A stretch of DNA of 64,000 nucleotides from an uncultured cyanobacterium (GCA_903848645.1 CAINGU010000041.1:62001-126000); one strand, 5' to 3'; counted from the stretch's first letter, positions 34,334 through 44,262 are shown. Numbers and translations are program-made. The notes: generated by a model from the letters alone, not told the origin.

Positions 34334-34594
34334 ATGGGTACAGCAATCAAAACCCGAATAGTCAAAATCGGCAACTCCCAAGGGTTACGCATCCCCAAAA
34401 CCCTATTAGAACAAAGTGGAATTAACTCAGAAGTAGAAATAGAAGTTCATGGTAATCATCTCATCATTCGCCCAGTTGAACAAGTCAGAAAAGGTTGGGA
34501 AAAAGCATTTATAGAAATGGCAGAAAAACAGGATGATGTCTTATTAGATGATATCAACACAACAGAATGGGATCAAGCTGAATGGCAATGGTAG
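34334..34594 (+). CDS. mazE: MazE-type (AbrB-fold) antitoxin
   Basis: This 86-aa protein begins with the SpoVT/AbrB swapped-hairpin sequence TRIVKIGNSQGLRIPKTLLEQSGI, then EIEVHGNHLIIRPV. Its acidic C-terminus (DDVLLDDINTTEWDQAEW) should block the MazF active site. The gene overlaps mazF by 13 bp. MazE-MazF complexes normally repress their own promoter. Confidence 0.93.
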   Translation: MGTAIKTRIVKIGNSQGLRIPKTLLEQSGINSEVEIEVHGNHLIIRPVEQVRKGWEKAFIEMAEKQDDVLLDDINTTEWDQAEWQW

Positions 34595-34911
34595 TCAACA
34601 GATTTGATGTTTTCCTAGTTAATCTTGATCCTACTATTGGGAGTGAAATTAAAAAAACACGCCCCTGTTTAGTAATTTCACCAAACGAAATAAACCACCA
34701 TATTGCCACCGTCATAGTTGCACCAATGACAACAAAAGGGCAACCATATCCGACAAGAGTAACTTGTCAATTTCAAGGACAAAATGGACAAATTGTCTTA
34801 GACCAAATTCGTACAGTAGATAAAACTCGATTAGTCAAACTTCTGGGTCAAATTAGTGCAGAAGAACAAAAAACAGTTCTAGATATCCTAGCTGAAATGT
34901 TCGCCGAATAA
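34582..34911 (+). CDS. mazF: MazF-type endoribonuclease toxin
   Basis: MazF cuts mRNA at short sequence sites. The sequence RFDVFLVNLDPTIGSEIKKTRPCLVISPNE, then VIVAPMTTKG and QIRTVDKTRLVKLLG, covers the whole PemK/MazF fold in 109 aa. Either ATG, at 34582 or 34588, could be used; both overlap mazE. Its 3' end is 101 bp from the convergent secA. Confidence 0.95.
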   Translation: MAMVVNRFDVFLVNLDPTIGSEIKKTRPCLVISPNEINHHIATVIVAPMTTKGQPYPTRVTCQFQGQNGQIVLDQIRTVDKTRLVKLLGQISAEEQKTVLDILAEMFAE

Positions 34912-35012
34912 CCCTTCTTCCTTTGCGCTTTTGCGTGAGCCTTTCATTAACATAAAACAAAAGACGCAGAAAACCCTCTCTGCGCCTTGTGCGTCTCTGC
35001 GAGAAAAAACTC

Positions 35013-37796
35013 TTAAACCATCTCAGCAGTTTGCTGTGCTTGAGGCTGGAACATAAACAGAGAATAAACCACATCACGGCGGATATTCACCATCATATCC
35101 AAGAACAACTCATAACCCTCACTCTTATACTCAATGAGCGGGTCTTTTTGCCCATAACCACGCAAACCAACAGACTCACGCAAAGCATCCATTTGTTGCA
35201 GATGCTCCCGCCACAAAGTATCTATGCGTTGAAGAATGAAAAACCGTTCCGCTTGACGCATTAAACCCGGTTGAATTTGGTCAATTTGCGATTCCTTCAT
35301 ATCATAGGCAATCCGCGCTTGTTCGTGGAGGAAAGCCTTAATCTCCACCACCACCATATCCTCCAACTGGACAGACTGCATATCAGCCAACAGGTAAACA
35401 AACTCCTTCACCTTATCCACCAACTTATCCAATTCCCATTCTTCCGAAGGTAAATCAGGGTTGATGTAATAATCAACGATGTCGTCCATCGTTTTTTCCG
35501 CGTATTTAATTACCTGTTCCTTCAAATCTTGACCTTCCAACACCCGGCGACGTTCCGCATAGATAGCCCGACGTTGGTTATTCATCACCTCATCATACTC
35601 AAACACCTGCTTACGGATGTCGTAGTAATAGGTTTCCACCTTTTTCTGTGCGCCCTCTAAGCTGCGGGTTAACATTCCCGACTCAATGGGCATATCTTCT
35701 TCCACTTGGAAAGCATTCATCAAACCAGCAACGCGATCGCCGCCAAAGATCCGCAATAGGTTATCCTCTAAACTGAGGAAAAATCTTGTAGTTCCAGGGT
35801 CGCCTTGTCTGCCCGCCCGTCCGCGTAGCTGGTTATCAATACGTCGTGATTCGTGGCGTTCCGTTCCAATAACGTGCAAACCGCCTCTACTCACCACCTC
35901 ATCATGTTCGCGGCTGGTAAATTCTTCATACTCATGCTTAACCTGCTGGTAAGCTTCCCGCAATTTCTGAATTACCAGGTCATCTGTCGGGGCTTTTTCC
36001 GCCGCCACAGCAACCTTATCCTCTGCTTCCAATTCTGGTAAACTCCGTTCACCGTAAGCCTTCACAGCCACCTCTACAGCCGCTTTTAAAAGCTGTTCTG
36101 TTTCCTTGCTTAATTGAGTGGGGAAAATTTCTGGAGAAGCCCGCCAAGTTTTCACCTTTTTACCAGGAACAAAGCCTTGTCCACCACCACTACCACCCAT
36201 AGGTAGTCCAGAAGCCCTTTGTACACCAAAACTATCATCATCTTCTGGGCTAACAATGCGAGGCATAAAGTATTCCCGCAGTTTCAACCGCGCCATATAC
36301 TCGGAGTTACCACCAAGGATAATATCAGTACCCCGTCCTGCCATGTTAGTAGCAATAGTTACAGCCCCACTGCGTCCAGCTTGGGCAATAATTTCCGCTT
36401 CCCGTTCCACGTTTTCTGGTCTAGCGTTGAGTAACTCGTGGGGAATTTCCATTTCCTTGAGGAGTCGGCTGAGAAGTTCAGATTTTTCGACACTGGTTGT
36501 CCCTACTAACACAGGTCTACCATTTTCGTGCATTTCGGCACATTCTCTAGCGATCGCTCTCCACTTTCCTGGTTCAGTCTTAAACACCATATCAGACAGG
36601 TCTTCCCGTCTTCTAATCCGGTTAGTGGGAATAATCGTCACTTCCAGTTTATAAATCTTTTCAAATTCCACTTCTTCCGTTTTTGCAGTTCCCGTCATTC
36701 CCCCCAACTTGGGATAGAGCAAAAACATATTTTGATAGGTAATTGTCGCCAAAGTTTGGGTTTCGGGCTGAATTTCTACGTGTTCTTTGGCCTCAATTGC
36801 CTGGTGTAAACCATCACTCCACCGTCGTCCCGGCAGTACCCGACCTGTAAATTCATCGACAATGACAATTTCGTCATTGCGGACAATATAGTTTACATCC
36901 TTGAGGAACAATTCTTTGGCCTTAATCGCATTAAACATAAAATGCGCCCAAGGGTCTTCTGGATCAAACAAATCGGTTACACCCAATTGATTTTCCGATT
37001 CGGCAAAACCCTCATCTGTCAATAGAACGTTACGATCCTTTTCATTGACTTCGTAATGCTCATCTTTTTGGAGACTAAAGGCAATTTCCGCCGCTTGTAA
37101 GTATTTTTCTGTCGGTCTTTCCACCTGACCAGAAATAATTAATGGAGTCCGGGCTTCATCAACTAAAATCGAGTCTACCTCGTCAATAACACAGAAATTA
37201 AAGGGACGTTGCACCACCTCAGCCATGGAGGTAGCCATATTATCCCGGAGATAGTCAAAACCTATTTCGCTGTTGGTGACATAGGTAATATCACACTCAT
37301 AGTTTTTTTGGCGTTCACTGGGGGTCATGCTGGACTGAATTAGCCCCACACTTAACCCTAAGAACCGGTGTACCTGCCCCATCCATTCCGCGTCCCGACG
37401 CGCCAGGTAATCATTCACAGTAATTACGTGGACACCTTTACCAGTCAGGGCATTTAAATAACTTGGTAGGGTAGCTACTAAGGTTTTCCCTTCACCAGTT
37501 TTCATTTCAGCAATTTGCCCAAAATGGAGAATTATACCACCTTGTAATTGCACATCAAAGTGTCGTAATCCTAAGACACGCCGCCCTGATTCCCGCACCA
37601 CAGCAAAGGCTTCCGGCAAGATATCATCTAGGGTTTCGCCATTAGCCAACCGTTGTTTAAACTCGACGGTTTTCGCTTTTAACTGTTCATCAGTCAGCGG
37701 CTTAATATCTTCTTCTAAGAGGTTAATTTCTGTAATGTAAGGTTGGTATTTTTTAAGTTTACGAGCGTTGGGATCGCCCAACAAAAGTTTTAGCAT
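35013..37796 (-). CDS. secA: Preprotein translocase ATPase SecA
   Basis: SecA drives protein export through SecYEG, including across thylakoid membranes in cyanobacteria. The 927-aa protein has Walker A in [10 protein letters not shown], the DEAD-like box [34 protein letters not shown] and the helicase motif [11 protein letters not shown]. The C-terminus ([14 protein letters not shown]) lacks the zinc-binding Cys motif of proteobacterial SecA, as usual for cyanobacteria. An insert around 500-560 ([18 protein letters not shown]) is a cyanobacterial feature. The 3' flank has CTCTGCG-type repeats. Confidence 0.98.
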   Translation of the reverse strand: MLKLLLGDPNARKLKKYQPYITEINLLEEDIKPLTDEQLKAKTVEFKQRLANGETLDDILPEAFAVVRESGRRVLGLRHFDVQLQGGIILHFGQIAEMKTGEGKTLVATLPSYLNALTGKGVHVITVNDYLARRDAEWMGQVHRFLGLSVGLIQSSMTPSERQKNYECDITYVTNSEIGFDYLRDNMATSMAEVVQRPFNFCVIDEVDSILVDEARTPLIISGQVERPTEKYLQAAEIAFSLQKDEHYEVNEKDRNVLLTDEGFAESENQLGVTDLFDPEDPWAHFMFNAIKAKELFLKDVNYIVRNDEIVIVDEFTGRVLPGRRWSDGLHQAIEAKEHVEIQPETQTLATITYQNMFLLYPKLGGMTGTAKTEEVEFEKIYKLEVTIIPTNRIRRREDLSDMVFKTEPGKWRAIARECAEMHENGRPVLVGTTSVEKSELLSRLLKEMEIPHELLNARPENVEREAEIIAQAGRSGAVTIATNMAGRGTDIILGGNSEYMARLKLREYFMPRIVSPEDDDSFGVQRASGLPMGGSGGGQGFVPGKKVKTWRASPEIFPTQLSKETEQLLKAAVEVAVKAYGERSLPELEAEDKVAVAAEKAPTDDLVIQKLREAYQQVKHEYEEFTSREHDEVVSRGGLHVIGTERHESRRIDNQLRGRAGRQGDPGTTRFFLSLEDNLLRIFGGDRVAGLMNAFQVEEDMPIESGMLTRSLEGAQKKVETYYYDIRKQVFEYDEVMNNQRRAIYAERRRVLEGQDLKEQVIKYAEKTMDDIVDYYINPDLPSEEWELDKLVDKVKEFVYLLADMQSVQLEDMVVVEIKAFLHEQARIAYDMKESQIDQIQPGLMRQAERFFILQRIDTLWREHLQQMDALRESVGLRGYGQKDPLIEYKSEGYELFLDMMVNIRRDVVYSLFMFQPQAQQTAEMV

Positions 37797-38054
37797 GGCA
37801 GTTTATAGAATTAAATCAAGGGGAATGGAGATTTAAGCTTTGGCTATATGATTATAGACGTTTAATCTAACCCAGCCGTTGTGCTTATGGATGGGTGGAA
37901 AATGAGAATTTACTCAAAAACCGAATGAAAATTAATCAATCACTTTTATATAAGGATTGGTTTTAATTATTATCTTAATATTTAAACTGCTTCATTGGTC
38001 AGTTGTCAGTTGTCAGTTGTCAGTTCCCTGCCCCCTGCTTCCTCCTCCCTGTCT

Positions 38055-38591
38055 CTACTCCCAATCTGGAGTAAGGCTGCGGAAATCATACTTATCAGCC
38101 CCAAGATGACAACTCGCACAACTACCAATATTTAAAGGATTGGGTAATTTTACACCAGGATGTAAAGCCCGAAAATAACGGGAGTCTTTGAGGCGATAGG
38201 GTGTTGTTTCATCTTGGAGTTGCACGCGGGAAAAGGTGTAAAGATATTTTGATACTAAAAGATGTTGAAGCTTGCCTAAAGGCTGGATTTGTGCGCCATA
38301 GTGTTGGGAGTCTTCTAGGAGATTTTGCCAAGTTTGGCTAGGAAATATAGCCGGTGGTAAGGCAATATGACAAGATGAGCAATTTTCTAGATAATTTTCT
38401 TGTCCTGGTTGGTATTGTGCGGGTATGACATCAACAGTCCCAATTGCAGCCCCAGGATTTGCACCGTGGGCACTGGTGGCAAATCCCAATATCCAGCCCA
38501 TAGCTACACTCCAAGCAAAAATCACCAACATGACGATGAGTAGTTGGCGTTTTAGTCGGCGATGGGATTTAATTTTAACTAAATTTGACAT
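38055..38591 (-). CDS. Diheme cytochrome c
   Basis: This 178-aa protein has a membrane/signal helix (residues about 15-40: QLLIVMLVIFAWSVAMGWILGF) and two heme-binding motifs, CSSCH (near 73) and CASCH (near 158). The spacing and flanks (NYLENCSSCHIALPPAIFPSQTWQNLL, KYDFRSLTPDWE) resemble the diheme cytochrome c family (DHC). It should be exported and tethered in the periplasm or lumen. It is on the same strand as the CytM-like gene, 134 bp downstream of it. Confidence 0.88.
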   Translation of the reverse strand: MSNLVKIKSHRRLKRQLLIVMLVIFAWSVAMGWILGFATSAHGANPGAAIGTVDVIPAQYQPGQENYLENCSSCHIALPPAIFPSQTWQNLLEDSQHYGAQIQPLGKLQHLLVSKYLYTFSRVQLQDETTPYRLKDSRYFRALHPGVKLPNPLNIGSCASCHLGADKYDFRSLTPDWE

Positions 38592-38725
38592 AGAGTTCTC
38601 AATTTATGCTGAGGTTGAGAAATGGTTTTCTATATTAACAATTTCATAAAGACGTTTTATGAACACGTCTGGACATCTAAAATACCAGTAATTTTAGGAA
38701 TCTGGGAGTAATTTAGAACAAAAAT

Positions 38726-39178
38726 TTACAGGCTTTCTAAGTAGCTTAACAGGTCTGACATTTCTGGGACAGTGGGCTGAAATTTGGGCATGGGAGGAGT
38801 TTCTCCGCTAGTTACTTGATGAATTAATCCATAGCGGGATTTATATTTGGAGATTTCACGTAAACTCGGACCAACTAGGCCATTTCCTTCTAAACCATGA
38901 CAGCCAGCACAGTTGATTTGGAAAATAGCTTTTCCCTGGACTGGGTTTCCCTGGAGGGATAAAACACTTTTAACATAAGGATCAGAGGCTTTGACTATCT
39001 CAATCCCAAACAGGATTAAAGGGATAGCTATCAGCATCGCTACGGTGAAGATAACGATCTGTTGAATTAGGGTTTCAGGTTTGATTAGCTGGTTATCCAA
39101 AAGGTTTACTTTGACAATGTGCAAGTTTTCGTTTTCTACACATAGCTTAAAATTTCTTGATTGTGTTCGCAAGTACAT
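38726..39178 (-). CDS. cytM: CytM-like c-type cytochrome
   Basis: Residues about 35-62 form a membrane anchor ([26 protein letters not shown]). The heme motif CAGCH is in [25 protein letters not shown], and the axial Met ligand in TPPMPKFQP. The region [17 protein letters not shown] matches cytochrome cM of cyanobacteria, which tunes electron flow between photosynthesis and respiration. The first 25 residues are not typical and lack a ribosome site, so translation may begin further in, for example at a TTG near 39100. It is divergent from petG. Confidence 0.82.
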   Translation of the reverse strand: MYLRTQSRNFKLCVENENLHIVKVNLLDNQLIKPETLIQQIVIFTVAMLIAIPLILFGIEIVKASDPYVKSVLSLQGNPVQGKAIFQINCAGCHGLEGNGLVGPSLREISKYKSRYGLIHQVTSGETPPMPKFQPTVPEMSDLLSYLESL

Positions 39179-39298
39179 CAGATGATTTTTAGCTATTATT
39201 TAGATTTAAAACTTCTATGGAACGCGGGATTAGTGCCAGATTTGGTAAAATCAAAAATAGGACACGACTATTTAATAATTACAACAAGGAGCTTTACA

Positions 39299-39412
39299 GT
39301 GGTTGAACCCCTACTATCAGGTATTGTGCTTGGTTTGGTTTTTGTAACTTTAAGCGGATTATTCTACGCTGCTTATAGACAATATAAACGTCCTACAGAA
39401 TTGGGCGGCTGA
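39299..39412 (+). CDS. petG: Cytochrome b6f complex subunit PetG
   Basis: PetG is a single-helix subunit needed for stable cytochrome b6f. The track lists only a longer frame from 39161. The real gene starts at GTG 39299, with AAGGAG 9 nt upstream, and encodes 37 residues: [20 protein letters not shown] then [16 protein letters not shown]. Length and sequence match PetG closely. It is transcribed away from the CytM-like gene, sharing about 120 bp of upstream DNA. Confidence 0.95.
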   Translation: MVEPLLSGIVLGLVFVTLSGLFYAAYRQYKRPTELGG

Positions 39413-39480
39413 TATTAATTGAGGAGTCAGGAGTCAGGAGTCCAGGAAGAAGAAAGAAGAAAGAAGAAAATTCTCCGTCT

Positions 39481-39536
39481 GTTCCCTATTCCCTATTCCC
39501 TGCTCCCTGTTCCCTGTTCCCTGTTCCCTGTTCCTG
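39481..39536. repeat. TTCCCTG heptamer repeat reaching into rsmD
   Basis: About eight units of TTCCCTG/TTCCCTA lie at the 3' end of rsmD and supply its last codons. A similar run occurs at 57050-57088. Confidence 0.85.
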
Positions 39537-40067
39537 ATAGAATGTCAAAGCTGTTTTACCATAGCTTTTTTGACGGCAGATTTCCCAGTTGTCAATGTTT
39601 GATGGTTGCCAATTTCTGTAACGATGTTCGACGGCTATTTCTCCTTGGGAATCTAAAAGCTGATATTGCGCGATCGCTTGTAATACTGGTTCATATAATC
39701 CACTAGCATAAGGTGGATCAAAATATATTCTGTCAAATTTTTGACCTGATAATTTTTTTAACTGTTGGGTGACATCTCCCCGTAATAGCTGAAATTTTTG
39801 GTCTGGCTTGGCTACCTGTTGCCAATTTTCTTGAATTATGGCACAGGATTGACTAGATTCTTCAATGCCGATGACAACGCTGGCTTCTCGGCACAAAGCC
39901 TCCGCACCCATAGAACCACTACCGGCGCACAAATCTAACCAGCGACAACCAACGATTGTCCCCTGCCAAATATTAAACAATGCTTCCCGGACTCGCGCAC
40001 TGGTAGGTCTGGTATGTTCACCTGGTAAAGTTTTTAGCAGACGATTCCCGTAAATTCTCAGACTCAT
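39486..40067 (-). CDS. rsmD: 16S rRNA (guanine-N2) methyltransferase RsmD
   Basis: RsmD methylates G966 of 16S rRNA in the small subunit. The 193-aa sequence has RPTSARVREALFNI, the SAM motif WLDLCAGSGSMGAEAL and the catalytic DPPY in RIYFDPPYASGLYE. The final residues QEQGTGNREQGAGNRE are encoded by the TTCCCTG heptamer repeat, an extension not expected in the family. It is 65 bp downstream of hisH on the same strand. Confidence 0.94.
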   Translation of the reverse strand: MSLRIYGNRLLKTLPGEHTRPTSARVREALFNIWQGTIVGCRWLDLCAGSGSMGAEALCREASVVIGIEESSQSCAIIQENWQQVAKPDQKFQLLRGDVTQQLKKLSGQKFDRIYFDPPYASGLYEPVLQAIAQYQLLDSQGEIAVEHRYRNWQPSNIDNWEICRQKSYGKTALTFYQEQGTGNREQGAGNRE

Positions 40068-40132
40068 TACTTATTAATCATTAAAACTTGAACTTTGAAA
40101 AAATAAACACCTGAAAATATTCCAAACTTTTG

Positions 40133-40768
40133 TTAAGCAAAAACTTTTTCGCGGACTTGAGCCACAAAATTAGATAAGATTTGCAATCCCACATTTGATG
40201 ATTTTTCAGGATGGAATTGGACAGCCATGAGATTTTCATGAGCGATGGCCGCCGTAAAAGTTTGCTCACCATGAGTCACAGTCGCTGCTCGCACTTGGGG
40301 ATTTGTGGGTTCAACATAGTAAGAATGCACAAAATAAACCCAAGGATCGATAGGTAAATGTTCCCATAAAAGACTTTTTGGCTGGTTGAGTTGGAGTTGA
40401 TTCCAACCCATGTGGGGAATTGTCATCCCCGGTTGAGAACGAAATCGGCGGACTTTTCCCGGCACAATTCCTAGTCCTGGTAATGTTCCTTCGGCGCTGG
40501 ATTCAAACAAAATTTGTAATCCTAAACAAATACCTAAGAAAGGTTTACCAGAAGCGATCGCATCTTTAATAGGTTGTTCCAAACCCCGCGCTCGCAAATG
40601 TTGTACCGCCGGATCAAATGCTCCCACTCCTGGCAAAACTATAGCATCTGCTTTTGCCAACTCTTGAGAACAATAAGTAACGTGAGGAGTTGCACCAGCT
40701 TTTTCTAATCCTTTGCAAACAGAGTGCAAATTTCCCATATCGTAATCAACAACTGCAATCACTGGCAT
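40133..40768 (-). CDS. hisH: Imidazole glycerol phosphate synthase glutaminase HisH
   Basis: HisH supplies ammonia to HisF in histidine synthesis. The class I glutaminase motif is GKPFLGICLGLQILFESS with the catalytic Cys near residue 84; the His and Glu are in VQFHPEKSS. The start IAVVDYDMGNLHSVCKGLEKAG is typical. The 211-aa length is usual. It is followed by rsmD on the same strand. Confidence 0.96.
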   Translation of the reverse strand: MPVIAVVDYDMGNLHSVCKGLEKAGATPHVTYCSQELAKADAIVLPGVGAFDPAVQHLRARGLEQPIKDAIASGKPFLGICLGLQILFESSAEGTLPGLGIVPGKVRRFRSQPGMTIPHMGWNQLQLNQPKSLLWEHLPIDPWVYFVHSYYVEPTNPQVRAATVTHGEQTFTAAIAHENLMAVQFHPEKSSNVGLQILSNFVAQVREKVFA

Positions 40769-40834
40769 TTAGCTGCTCCTTGTAAATTTATGAGGGAGGG
40801 CTTTTAATTATTCTAATTCTAATTATTATTTATA

Positions 40835-41413
40835 ATGCAAAAAAAAATACTATTAACTTCTTTTGACATTTGGTTAAGCCAACAAGAGTCAAATTCATCC
40901 GATGACTTGTTACTCGCACTAGCCAAAATGGCTTCACTTCCCCATGATTTAAATTTTTTGCACCGTCTCCCTGTAGATGTGCAACTGGCAAGTTCTCGCG
41001 TCATTGCCAAAATTAATGAACTCCAACCTGATTACATTATCTGTTGTGGTATGGCTGCAAGTTGTTCACAATTAAGCGTAGAAGTCATTGCCCGTGGTAC
41101 AGGCATCTTGCCTGTAGAGTCTATAAATTCTACTGATATTTTGCCAATAGAGTCTATAAATTCTCCCGAAAATATTTTGCAAACCACCGTTGATATCGAA
41201 AAATTATTAGTGGGAGCAGCCGCAGTTGAGATTAGCTACGATTGTGGTAAGTTTGTCTGCGAGGGACTTTATTATTCAGTCTTGGACTATTTACACCAGT
41301 CCCAACTCTCAATTAAGTGTATTTTTGTTCATGTCCCAATTTTAAATCAAGAAAACTTGATAGAGATAATTGCTGATTTCGTTTTGATCATTAACAACTT
41401 GGCACTTCTCTAG
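40835..41413 (+). CDS. Pyroglutamyl-peptidase I (C15)-like protein
   Basis: The 192-aa protein resembles Pcp, which removes N-terminal pyroglutamate. Start KILLTSFDIW, the Glu in LSVEVIARG, Cys in SYDCGKFVCEGLYYSVL and His in IFVHVPIL are all in the expected order. Unusually, the middle (about residues 90-112) holds a duplicated 11-residue unit, ILPVESINSTD then ILPIESINSPE. It arises from a dispersed ACAGGCATCTTGCCTGT repeat plus a 33-bp tandem duplication. Catalytic residues are retained, so it may still work. Confidence 0.75.
   Translation: MQKKILLTSFDIWLSQQESNSSDDLLLALAKMASLPHDLNFLHRLPVDVQLASSRVIAKINELQPDYIICCGMAASCSQLSVEVIARGTGILPVESINSTDILPIESINSPENILQTTVDIEKLLVGAAAVEISYDCGKFVCEGLYYSVLDYLHQSQLSIKCIFVHVPILNQENLIEIIADFVLIINNLALL
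41095..41118. repeat. Dispersed CAGGCATCTTGCCTG palindrome inside a coding sequence
   Basis: GTGGTACAGGCATCTTGCCTGTAG is inserted in frame in the Pcp-like gene and is followed by a 33-bp tandem duplication (AGAGTCTATAAATTCT at 41116 and 41149). It is a relative of the GCGGGCATCTTGCCCGC repeats at 13261 and 53828. Confidence 0.7.
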
Positions 41414-41451
41414 AAATATTAACGTCTGTTTAAACAAATTTACTCAGTATT

Positions 41452-42810
41452 ATGTTACCACTATTACTTGCTTTCAGCCTTGCTCAAGCTGCTCCTGCCA
41501 CACCAGCACCAGAAGAAATATTACAAATACAATCAGTACGTCCTTTACCGGGAAAATTGGATTCAGTGCCGGTATTTAATAGCAATAGTCCAGAACTAGT
41601 ATTAAAAGAAGGAATTTTACTTTCTACATTTCCAGCAGCGGGAAAAAAAGTCACCTCAGCCCATTTAAATTTTCCCTTGCGCGGACAGTTTGATATTTTT
41701 GCCCATCATATTGCTAAAGCTGACCCACCGGAAAATTTACGTTCTTTGTATTTGGGCATCATCTTACATAATCCTGGTTCTCAACCAGTGACAGTAAATA
41801 TATTGCAAGGTGCGAGTTATTTAAGTCAACCAGATGCCCCATTTAAAGATTTAGCATCCTTACTTCCCAATGACTTAGGAACAGTTTTTGCCGGGCCTGG
41901 GAGTCGAGTCATGTCTGATATTTTGAGAGGAAAAAGACAAGATATTTTCCCCTCCCAAATTATTATTCCCCCAGGGGAAAGCCAGATGTTATTAAATTTA
42001 CCAATTCCCGTCCAAGGACTAACACCCCCTTTAAATGGTCGGTCTACATATCTGCGGCTGCGAAGTAATGGTAATGTTTACGCGGCAAGTTTGGCGATGT
42101 TTGCCCGTATAAATACTGACGGTAGTGAACGTGCGCCCAATTTAGCAGAATGGCAAAATTTGTTAGACAATGGTGAATTATCTACCCCTAGAGATAAAGT
42201 CCCCACTCCCATAGTAGGAAACAACAAACCGACAATTTACGGACGTGTAGCGGGAGTATCCAAGGGTTCTCGATGGTTAGCAGATATAGTAGATGCACCG
42301 AAAAGCAAGTATTTAACAATTCCTCAACCTGGTGCAGCCTTTTCCTACGGTTTAAGTACATTACATGGGGGAACTTTCGGCACAAATCAAATTCAAACCG
42401 CACCTATGTTAGTGCGCTACCCTGATACTGCTTATTACGCTCATGGTAATTATGGGATTCAATATAGTCTCAAGTTACCTTTATACAACAATACTCAAAA
42501 TCCACAAACTGTGAGCGTTGCGATCCAAACTCCACTGAAAGAGAATGAGTTAAGTAAATCGGGACTGCGCTTTTTAAAGCCACCAGCGCGTCAAGTCTTT
42601 TTTCGGGGAACGGTGCGCTTACGTTATCAAGAACAGGGAAAATGGCAAAATAAGTTTGTGCATTTAGTTCAAAAGCGTGGTGAAATGGGAGAACCTTTGG
42701 TGTTATTGAATATAAAACCAGGTCATACTTCTTTAGTCCAAGTTGACTTTCTTTACCCACCTGATGCTTCACCACCACAGGTTTTAACGGTATCAACCCA
42801 AGCTAAATAG
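41452..42810 (+). CDS. DUF3370 family exported protein
   Basis: This 452-aa protein begins with a signal-peptide-like MLPLLLAFSLAQAAPA. The sequence QSVRPLPGKLDSVPVFNSNSPELV, VMSDILRGKRQDIFPSQIIIPPGES and LRSNGNVYAASLAMF matches the cyanobacterial DUF3370 family, whose members are periplasmic or surface proteins of unknown role. It lies 38 bp after the Pcp-like gene on the same strand. The rest looks mainly beta. Confidence 0.85.
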   Translation: MLPLLLAFSLAQAAPATPAPEEILQIQSVRPLPGKLDSVPVFNSNSPELVLKEGILLSTFPAAGKKVTSAHLNFPLRGQFDIFAHHIAKADPPENLRSLYLGIILHNPGSQPVTVNILQGASYLSQPDAPFKDLASLLPNDLGTVFAGPGSRVMSDILRGKRQDIFPSQIIIPPGESQMLLNLPIPVQGLTPPLNGRSTYLRLRSNGNVYAASLAMFARINTDGSERAPNLAEWQNLLDNGELSTPRDKVPTPIVGNNKPTIYGRVAGVSKGSRWLADIVDAPKSKYLTIPQPGAAFSYGLSTLHGGTFGTNQIQTAPMLVRYPDTAYYAHGNYGIQYSLKLPLYNNTQNPQTVSVAIQTPLKENELSKSGLRFLKPPARQVFFRGTVRLRYQEQGKWQNKFVHLVQKRGEMGEPLVLLNIKPGHTSLVQVDFLYPPDASPPQVLTVSTQAK

Positions 42811-42970
42811 GTAAACAGCATTAAACATTCAGCAAAATGATAAAATTACATCTTAAATTATCCCACAAGATATTTTTTGATTAGTTACTTTAGAGGGTGT
42901 TTCAAAAGTCTAAATTCATACTAGCCCTGGCGATTAGAAATCGCGGCTACACAGACAAAACCCACCTATT

Positions 42971-43250
42971 CCTTCGGAACGCTACGCGAACGTGGGTTAA
43001 AAAGCTTAATTTTTCGCTAGTCCACGCAGGTGGACTTGATTTGTGTAGTAGCGTTCGCCCTTAGCGTGGCGAAGCCATATTATATTCGCCCAAAACTTTT
43101 CAAATAAAGAAAAATTACGAGCTGATAAATTAGCAGCAAAATTACAAGAATTGGGAATTAATCCTGATGATTTGTAAAATGTAAATCGAATGTAAAAGCC
43201 CTAGCGAATAGAATATGGCTTCGCCACGCTACGCGAACGCGGCTATACAA
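42971..43250. repeat. Cluster of dispersed GGCTTCGCCACGCTACGCGAACG repeats
   Basis: Copies at about 42971-42998 and 43213-43240, and an inverted one at about 43047-43078 (GCGTTCGCCC...GCGTGGCGAAGCC), lie in the gap after the DUF3370 gene. A partial copy is at 53712. These palindromic elements are abundant in Nostocales. Confidence 0.75.
43094..43177 (+). pseudogene. Remnant of a Uma2/DUF820-type protein C-terminus
   Basis: The frame ends NKEKLRADKLAAKLQELGINPDDL followed by TAA. This is the characteristic helical tail of Uma2-family restriction-endonuclease-like proteins of cyanobacteria. No upstream body of the gene remains; the preceding sequence is a dispersed repeat. I interpret it as a deletion remnant. 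Confidence 0.6.
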
Positions 43251-43329
43251 ACAAAGTCCGCCTGCGCGGACTAAAAAATCAAAAATTCATAACCCACGGA
43301 GGTGGGTTATGCTTGTGTAGACGCGGTTT

Positions 43330-44262
43330 CTAACCGCCTTTCAAAATTTCATCATCTACAGAAAAATCAACTTCTAATTTATCTTGTCCATTGATTAAAT
43401 AATCATTTTCTAAAGAATCTTGCAAACCAGAAGTTAAATCATATTTAGGTTGCCAATTTAATTCTATTTGTGCTTTATTTACCGATGCAAAGAAATGCTG
43501 TACGCGCATCGGAAAAGCTTTCCGTTTACCGAAATCAAACTTTTTGGGATCATAATGGACAATTTTAATATCATCAGCAGACTTACCAGCAGCCACAGCA
43601 CAAGCACGCGCTAAACCATCGAAAGTGACAAAGCGATCGCCAGAAATATTATAAATCTGCCCAATCGCCTTTTCATTACCAATTACTTGGGTCATTGCTT
43701 GAGCTAAATCCCAGACATGGCCAAGCTGAGTGATGTGCATACCATTTCCCGGAATACAAATCGGGCGATCGCGGACAATTCTATCAAAAAACCAACTTTC
43801 CAAAGGATTATAATTTTGTGGTCCGTAGATATAAGTAGGACGAATAGAAGTAAAGGGGATTCCTAACTGTTTGAGGTAAGCTTCCGTTTCATGTTTACCC
43901 TTGTGACGACTCTTAGGATCTACAGTATCCCCCTCGATATGAGGCATTTGGTCAGATTTGAGGTACACACCCGCAGAACTCATATACACAAAGTGTTTCA
44001 CCCGTCCTTGGAAAATTTCTGCCAGAGGTTGAGTATCCGTGAGTTCCCTGCCATTATTGTCAAAAATGACATCAAAGGTTTCTTGTGCTAACTTTTCTTT
44101 AAGTTGGTTTGAGTCAGTGCGATTGCCGATAATTTGTCCTACCCCTGAAGGTGCAGGATGATTACCACGATTAAACAAAACCACCTCATGTCCAGCCTTC
44201 AACAGTAGTTGAGTTAAGTACACACCAATAAACCGAGTTCCACCAATAACCAGAATCCGCAT
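43330..44262 (-). CDS. NAD-dependent epimerase/dehydratase, CSP41b-like
   Basis: The track start at 44289 is 9 codons too far; the ATG at 44262 follows GAGGAAG and gives MRILVIGGTRFIGVYLTQ, a good Rossmann start (310 aa). The SDR motif GGTRFIG and the region MSSAGVYLKSDQMPH...RPTYIYGPQNYNPLE resemble the cyanobacterial relatives of chloroplast stem-loop binding protein CSP41. In CSP41b-like proteins the usual YxxxK is changed. They have been linked to RNA binding and chloroplast transcription, so an enzyme role is uncertain. Confidence 0.85.
   Translation of the reverse strand: MRILVIGGTRFIGVYLTQLLLKAGHEVVLFNRGNHPAPSGVGQIIGNRTDSNQLKEKLAQETFDVIFDNNGRELTDTQPLAEIFQGRVKHFVYMSSAGVYLKSDQMPHIEGDTVDPKSRHKGKHETEAYLKQLGIPFTSIRPTYIYGPQNYNPLESWFFDRIVRDRPICIPGNGMHITQLGHVWDLAQAMTQVIGNEKAIGQIYNISGDRFVTFDGLARACAVAAGKSADDIKIVHYDPKKFDFGKRKAFPMRVQHFFASVNKAQIELNWQPKYDLTSGLQDSLENDYLINGQDKLEVDFSVDDEILKGG

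Noticed and set aside
36118-36654. 178-aa plus-strand ORF
   Set aside because: It is entirely antisense to secA, with a low-complexity translation typical of a shadow frame.
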